From Dehalococcoidales bacterium (lineage in GTDB: Bacteria; Chloroflexota; Dehalococcoidia; Dehalococcoidales; UBA5760): a stretch of DNA of 8,868 nucleotides. Positions 6,204-8,868 of the stretch are shown in pieces. The translations under genes were made by a program, and so were the position numbers. Each line of letters begins with the position of its first letter. Within the stretch, counting starts at the first letter, position 1. Below the pieces are notes generated by a model that was given only the letters and a program-made list of their open reading frames with translations, made no database searches and was not told where the DNA came from. Location of the stretch: assembly GCA_016931015.1 (NCBI GenBank), contig JAFGFP010000092.1:1-8868 (forward strand), in the 5' to 3' direction.

Positions 6204-7016
6204 CTAACCGAAGGCGACATCGAGCAGCATCATCACCGCAAAGCCCACCATGGCCCCCATGGTGGCTAAATCGGTGTTGCCGCCGCGCTGTGACTCCGGG
6301 ATTACCTCCTCGACGACGACGAAAATCATGGCCCCGGCGGCAAAGGCCAGGGCGTAGGGCAGTATCGGCAGGGCGACGATAACCGCCGCCGCCCCGATGA
6401 CACCGGCCACCGGCTCGACCAGCCCCGATAGCTGCCCGTACCAGAAGCTCTTACGGCGGGACAGCCCCTCGCGGCGCAGGGCCACGGAGACGGCCAGCCC
6501 CTCGGGCAGGTTCTGAATGCCGATACCGATAGCCAGGGTGACGGCCGCCGCCAGGGTGGCCGAGGGCGACCCGGAAGCCAGAGCCCCGAAGGCAACCCCG
6601 ACGGCCATGCCCTCGGGGATGTTGTGCAGGGTTATCGCCAGCACGAGCAGCGTGCTCCGCCGCCAGTTCGTCTTAATCCCCTCGGCCTCGCTGGTGGCAA
6701 AGCCGAGGTGAAGATGGGGCAGTAGCCGGTCGATGCCCCGCAGGAAGAGGCCTCCCGCCAGGAAACCGACCACCGCCGGAACCCAGGCCGGAACACTCTT
6801 CCCGGCCGAGAGCTCGATGGCGGGGGCCAGCAGCGACCAGTAGCTGGCGGCTACCATGACGCCGCCGGCAAAACCAAGCAGGAAGTCGAGCGTCCGGCGA
6901 TTGATCTCCCGGGCCGTAAACACGGCGGCGGCGCCCAGGGCGGTCATGCCCCAGGTAAAGCAGGTCGCCAGCAGAGCCTGCACCACGGGGTGAAGGTTCT
7001 GTAGGAAAGCGGTCAT
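6204..7016 (-). CDS. ZIP family divalent metal transporter (GufA-type)
   Basis: Inner-membrane transporter of the ZIP family, expected to bring zinc, iron or related divalent metals into the cytoplasm. The product is 270 aa with about eight hydrophobic segments (near 10-32, 43-62, 76-95, 121-143, 153-178, 193-216, 220-240, 250-269). HNIPEG (131-136, H131, E135) in segment 4 and QNLPEG (168-173, Q168, E172) in segment 5 form the metal site, with E201 in segment 6 (LVEP) and EEVIPES (236-242) in segment 7. The glutamine in segment 5 is typical of the GufA branch and matches the known bacterial ZIP structure. The loop between segments 3 and 4 has only a short histidine motif (LPHLHLG). The ATG at 7016 has AAGGGA upstream. 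It lies 52 nt after the ferritin-like gene. Metal preference is not readable. Confidence 0.93.
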   Translation of the reverse strand: MTAFLQNLHPVVQALLATCFTWGMTALGAAAVFTAREINRRTLDFLLGFAGGVMVAASYWSLLAPAIELSAGKSVPAWVPAVVGFLAGGLFLRGIDRLLPHLHLGFATSEAEGIKTNWRRSTLLVLAITLHNIPEGMAVGVAFGALASGSPSATLAAAVTLAIGIGIQNLPEGLAVSVALRREGLSRRKSFWYGQLSGLVEPVAGVIGAAAVIVALPILPYALAFAAGAMIFVVVEEVIPESQRGGNTDLATMGAMVGFAVMMLLDVAFG

Positions 7017-7068
7017 CCTCTGGGTCCCTTCAGCGTTTCCCCCGGTATCTCACGGTCTGATTAGGTGC

Positions 7069-7620
7069 CTACTTCAGAAACTTGGATACGAAGGGAGAGG
7101 TCTCGCCGCGGCGCAGGAAGTGACCGGAGGGGCCTTCGCCCAGAAACTCGGAGAACCACGACTCATGCTCGATCTCCTCGTTGAGAATAGCCAGGGCGAG
7201 GTCGTAGGTGCGGTGGTCCTTGCCGGTGGTCAGATTGCAGATGTGGGTGTACCCCCTCACGGCGCACCTCTCCGCTTCTACCAGCACCTTGAGCGTGGCC
7301 TTAACATCCGTCGGGTCTTGGGGCAGGCCGGCCGGAGGGCAGGCGGAGCAGTTGTGGAAGTCCACCATGCTCTCGGGCAGTTTGCCGCCCAGCTCGTAGA
7401 TTCTGGGCACCAGTGCCTCAAAGTGGTTACGGTCTTCGATGCGGGCCGTCTCGGCGATTTCCTTAATCGTCTCACCGGCCATCCCGATGAGATTAACGCG
7501 CAGAATGGTGTAATAGTAATAGGTGGTTAGCTCGGCGGCGGCATTGGCCACTAAAAGCTCCACCAGCTCGTCCAGGTTGACTCCGGCCTTTTTCACCATC
7601 TCTTGAGCTACTTTAGCCAT
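7069..7620 (-). CDS. Dps-like ferritin (DPSL / thioferritin-like)
   Basis: Ferritin-superfamily protein likely to oxidise and store iron, consuming hydrogen peroxide and so protecting against oxidative stress. The product is 183 aa, a four-helix bundle. Candidate di-iron ligands are E30 (AAAELTTYYYY), E62 or D63 with H66 (IEDRNHF), E115 and E149 with H152 (NEEIEHESWF). Cysteines C91 and C94 (HNCSACPPAG) in the long loop between helices 2 and 3, with C119 and C128 in helix 3, resemble the cysteine pair described near the metal site in archaeal Dps-like proteins called thioferritins. The ATG at 7620 has AAGGGGGTG upstream. It is the first gene of the run, after a strong promoter. Family is clear; assignment to the DPSL branch rather than ordinary ferritin or rubrerythrin rests on the cysteine loop. 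Confidence 0.88.
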   Translation of the reverse strand: MAKVAQEMVKKAGVNLDELVELLVANAAAELTTYYYYTILRVNLIGMAGETIKEIAETARIEDRNHFEALVPRIYELGGKLPESMVDFHNCSACPPAGLPQDPTDVKATLKVLVEAERCAVRGYTHICNLTTGKDHRTYDLALAILNEEIEHESWFSEFLGEGPSGHFLRRGETSPFVSKFLK

Positions 7621-7665
7621 GTGACACCCCCTTATGTTTGTTCCGGTGGCTAGTCCCGTAAGCGC

Positions 7666-7694
7666 ATTATGGGCGGAGCCGTATTTTTTGTCAA
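7666..7694 (-). promoter_or_regulatory. Near-consensus sigma-70 promoter for the Dps-like ferritin operon
   Basis: On the minus strand a perfect -35 TTGACA (7694-7689) is followed by a 17-nt spacer and CATAAT (7671-7666, 5 of 6). It gives a leader of roughly 40 nt before the ATG at 7620. It is the best promoter in the window. No PerR, Fur or OxyR box is recognisable around it. Confidence 0.8.
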
Positions 7695-7768
7695 TAATAT
7701 CGGGCGGGGCGGGTTTAGCGGTGGGGATTTACGAAAGCTGGTTACCGTGGGGTAAATATAGTAGAATA

Positions 7769-7796
7769 TTGACCAATAAGTGTCTCAACCTAATAA
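7769..7796 (+). promoter_or_regulatory. Candidate nadB promoter
   Basis: TTGACC (7769-7774, 5 of 6 matches to -35) is followed by a 16-nt spacer and TAATAA (7791-7796), a weak -10. Just upstream, TAGAAT (7762-7767) is a better -10 but has no good -35. Either would give a leader of about 50-90 nt before nadB. Confidence 0.45.
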
Positions 7797-7801
7797 CACT
7801 T
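7778..7801. repeat. Inverted repeat AAGTGT-12 nt-ACACTT in the nadB promoter region
   Basis: Perfect 6-bp arms at 7778-7783 and 7796-7801 flank a 12-nt spacer and overlap the candidate nadB -10. Position suggests a repressor operator, but arms this short can arise by chance and the spacer itself is not symmetric. No known NAD regulator site is confidently matched. Confidence 0.3.
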
Positions 7802-7855
7802 GGCCGGGTCGAGCTGGCGAGCGGGAGCAGGTAACCAAATCACAAGGCTTGAGCT

Positions 7856-8868
7856 ATGAAGTATGACTATATCATAGTGGGCAGCGGTATCGCCGGGCTG
7901 TACACCGCCCTTTTGGCAAAAGGGCAGGGCAGCGTGCTTATCATTACCAAGGGCGGTATCGACGACTGTAACACGAGATACGCTCAGGGGGGGATTGCCG
8001 CGGCGGTCGGGAAGGACGATTCCCCGGAGCTTCACCTAAAGGACACCTTGGCGGCCGGTGACGGCCTGTGCGATATCGAGGCGGTGCGTATCCTGGCGGA
8101 AGAGGCCCCGGCGCGGATTAGCGACCTGGTCAACCTGGGGGTGCCCTTCGACACGACCGACGGTGAGATTGCCCTCGGTAAGGAGGCGGCCCACAGCGTG
8201 TTCCGTATCCTTCACGCCGGAGGCGATGCCACCGGGTCTCACATCGAGCGTACCCTCAGTCGGCGGGTACGCTCGTCCCGAATCAAGGTGCTCGAAAACT
8301 GTCTGGTGACCGAGATTATAGTGCGGGCGGGGGCGGTTAGCGGGGTAAGTGCTTTAGACTGCCGTACCGGATCGGTGGAGAGGTTTGACTGCCGCTTTCT
8401 GGTGCTGGCTACCGGCGGTGCCGGGCAGCTCTATAAGTTCACCACTAACCCCGACGTGGCTACCGGGGATGGTATGGCCCTGGCCTACCGCGCCGGGGCC
8501 GAGATAGCCGATATGGAGTTCTTTCAGTTCCACCCCACCGCCCTGCGTCTGCCCGGGGTGGCCCCCTTTCTCATCACGGAGGCGGTGCGGGGGGAGGGGG
8601 GTGTCCTCCGCAATGTAGACGGCTATCGCTTCATGCCCGACTACGCCGAGGAAGCCGATTTAGCGCCGCGGGATGTGGTGGCGCGCAGCATCCTCTTCGA
8701 GATGATCAAGACCGGCGCCGACCGGGTCTTTATCGACGCTACCCACCTGCCGCGCTACGTTATCACCACCCGCTTTCCCCAGGTCTACCGCTTCTGTCTC
8801 GACCACGGTCTGGATATTAACAAGAACCTGATACCGGTGGCCCCGGCGGCGCATTATATCATGGGCGG
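7856..8868 (+). CDS. nadB: L-aspartate oxidase (3' end outside window)
   Basis: FAD enzyme that oxidises L-aspartate to iminoaspartate, which NadA condenses with dihydroxyacetone phosphate to quinolinate in de novo NAD synthesis. The electron acceptor is oxygen or, in anaerobes, fumarate. The visible 337 codons start at ATG 7856, with AAGG 8 nt upstream, and stay open to the right edge; the family is about 500-540 aa. The FAD motif is GSGIAG (9-14), followed by NTRYAQGGIAAA and KDTLAAGDGLCD, which mark NadB rather than succinate dehydrogenase or fumarate reductase. Catalytic-region residues are E110 (GKEAAHS), H226 (FHPTAL), R245 (RGEGG), R272 (PRDVVAR) and H333 (AAHYIMGG). All are intact. 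It is divergent from the ferritin operon; nadA or nadC may follow beyond the window. Confidence 0.97.
   Translation, partial: MKYDYIIVGSGIAGLYTALLAKGQGSVLIITKGGIDDCNTRYAQGGIAAAVGKDDSPELHLKDTLAAGDGLCDIEAVRILAEEAPARISDLVNLGVPFDTTDGEIALGKEAAHSVFRILHAGGDATGSHIERTLSRRVRSSRIKVLENCLVTEIIVRAGAVSGVSALDCRTGSVERFDCRFLVLATGGAGQLYKFTTNPDVATGDGMALAYRAGAEIADMEFFQFHPTALRLPGVAPFLITEAVRGEGGVLRNVDGYRFMPDYAEEADLAPRDVVARSILFEMIKTGADRVFIDATHLPRYVITTRFPQVYRFCLDHGLDINKNLIPVAPAAHYIMG

Noticed and set aside
7120..7530. Plus-strand open frame of 136 codons antisense to the ferritin-like gene
   Set aside because: It is opposite a gene with clear ferritin ligands, promoter and ribosome-binding site; no motif supports the antisense frame.
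7739..7837. 8-bp inverted repeat TGGTTACC / GGTAACCA with arms 83 nt apart
   Set aside because: Such a pair is likely by chance in a 235-bp region and the arms do not extend further.

Overview
The window is a gene-dense, GC-rich bacterial chromosome segment. It carries nine genes on the minus strand and one divergent gene on the plus strand at the right end. Spacers are short, non-ATG starts occur (TTG for trxB, GTG for the M20 hydrolase) and Shine-Dalgarno sites are strong. A DnaD-domain protein and a DnaC/DnaI-type loader next to dnaB and rplI point to a Firmicutes-like primosome. Together with the GC content and protein style, this suits Chloroflexota (class Dehalococcoidia) or a high-GC clostridial relative. 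That placement is inference and was not tested by any search. No tRNA, rRNA, CRISPR array, insertion sequence or phage gene was seen.

Replication block (1-3701, minus strand, read right to left): rplI (ribosomal protein L9), dnaB (replicative helicase), a DnaD-domain primosome protein, and a helicase-loader ATPase that runs off the left edge. A promoter with a perfect TATAAT lies just upstream of rplI. The rplI stop abuts the dnaB start, and the dnaD and loader genes overlap by 23 bp, so the four look like one transcription unit. The loader is the most unusual gene here. After a four-cysteine zinc-binding N-terminus it has one complete DnaC-type AAA+ module and then the start of a second in the same reading frame, with about 40% identity between the two and no gaps where both are visible.

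Redox and metal block (3767-7620, minus strand): a Dps-like ferritin with extra cysteines, a GufA-type ZIP metal transporter, a 78-residue cytochrome b5-like haem protein, an M20 amidohydrolase and thioredoxin reductase (trxB). A near-consensus sigma-70 promoter precedes the ferritin gene. A second promoter candidate precedes the M20 gene, whose end carries the ribosome-binding site for trxB. A plausible reading is an iron/peroxide/thiol-redox group, with the M20 enzyme a less obvious member.

Right end (7621-8868): a 235-bp divergent intergenic region holds promoters for both directions and a weak candidate operator. It is followed by nadB (L-aspartate oxidase, first step of de novo NAD synthesis), cut by the right edge after 337 codons.
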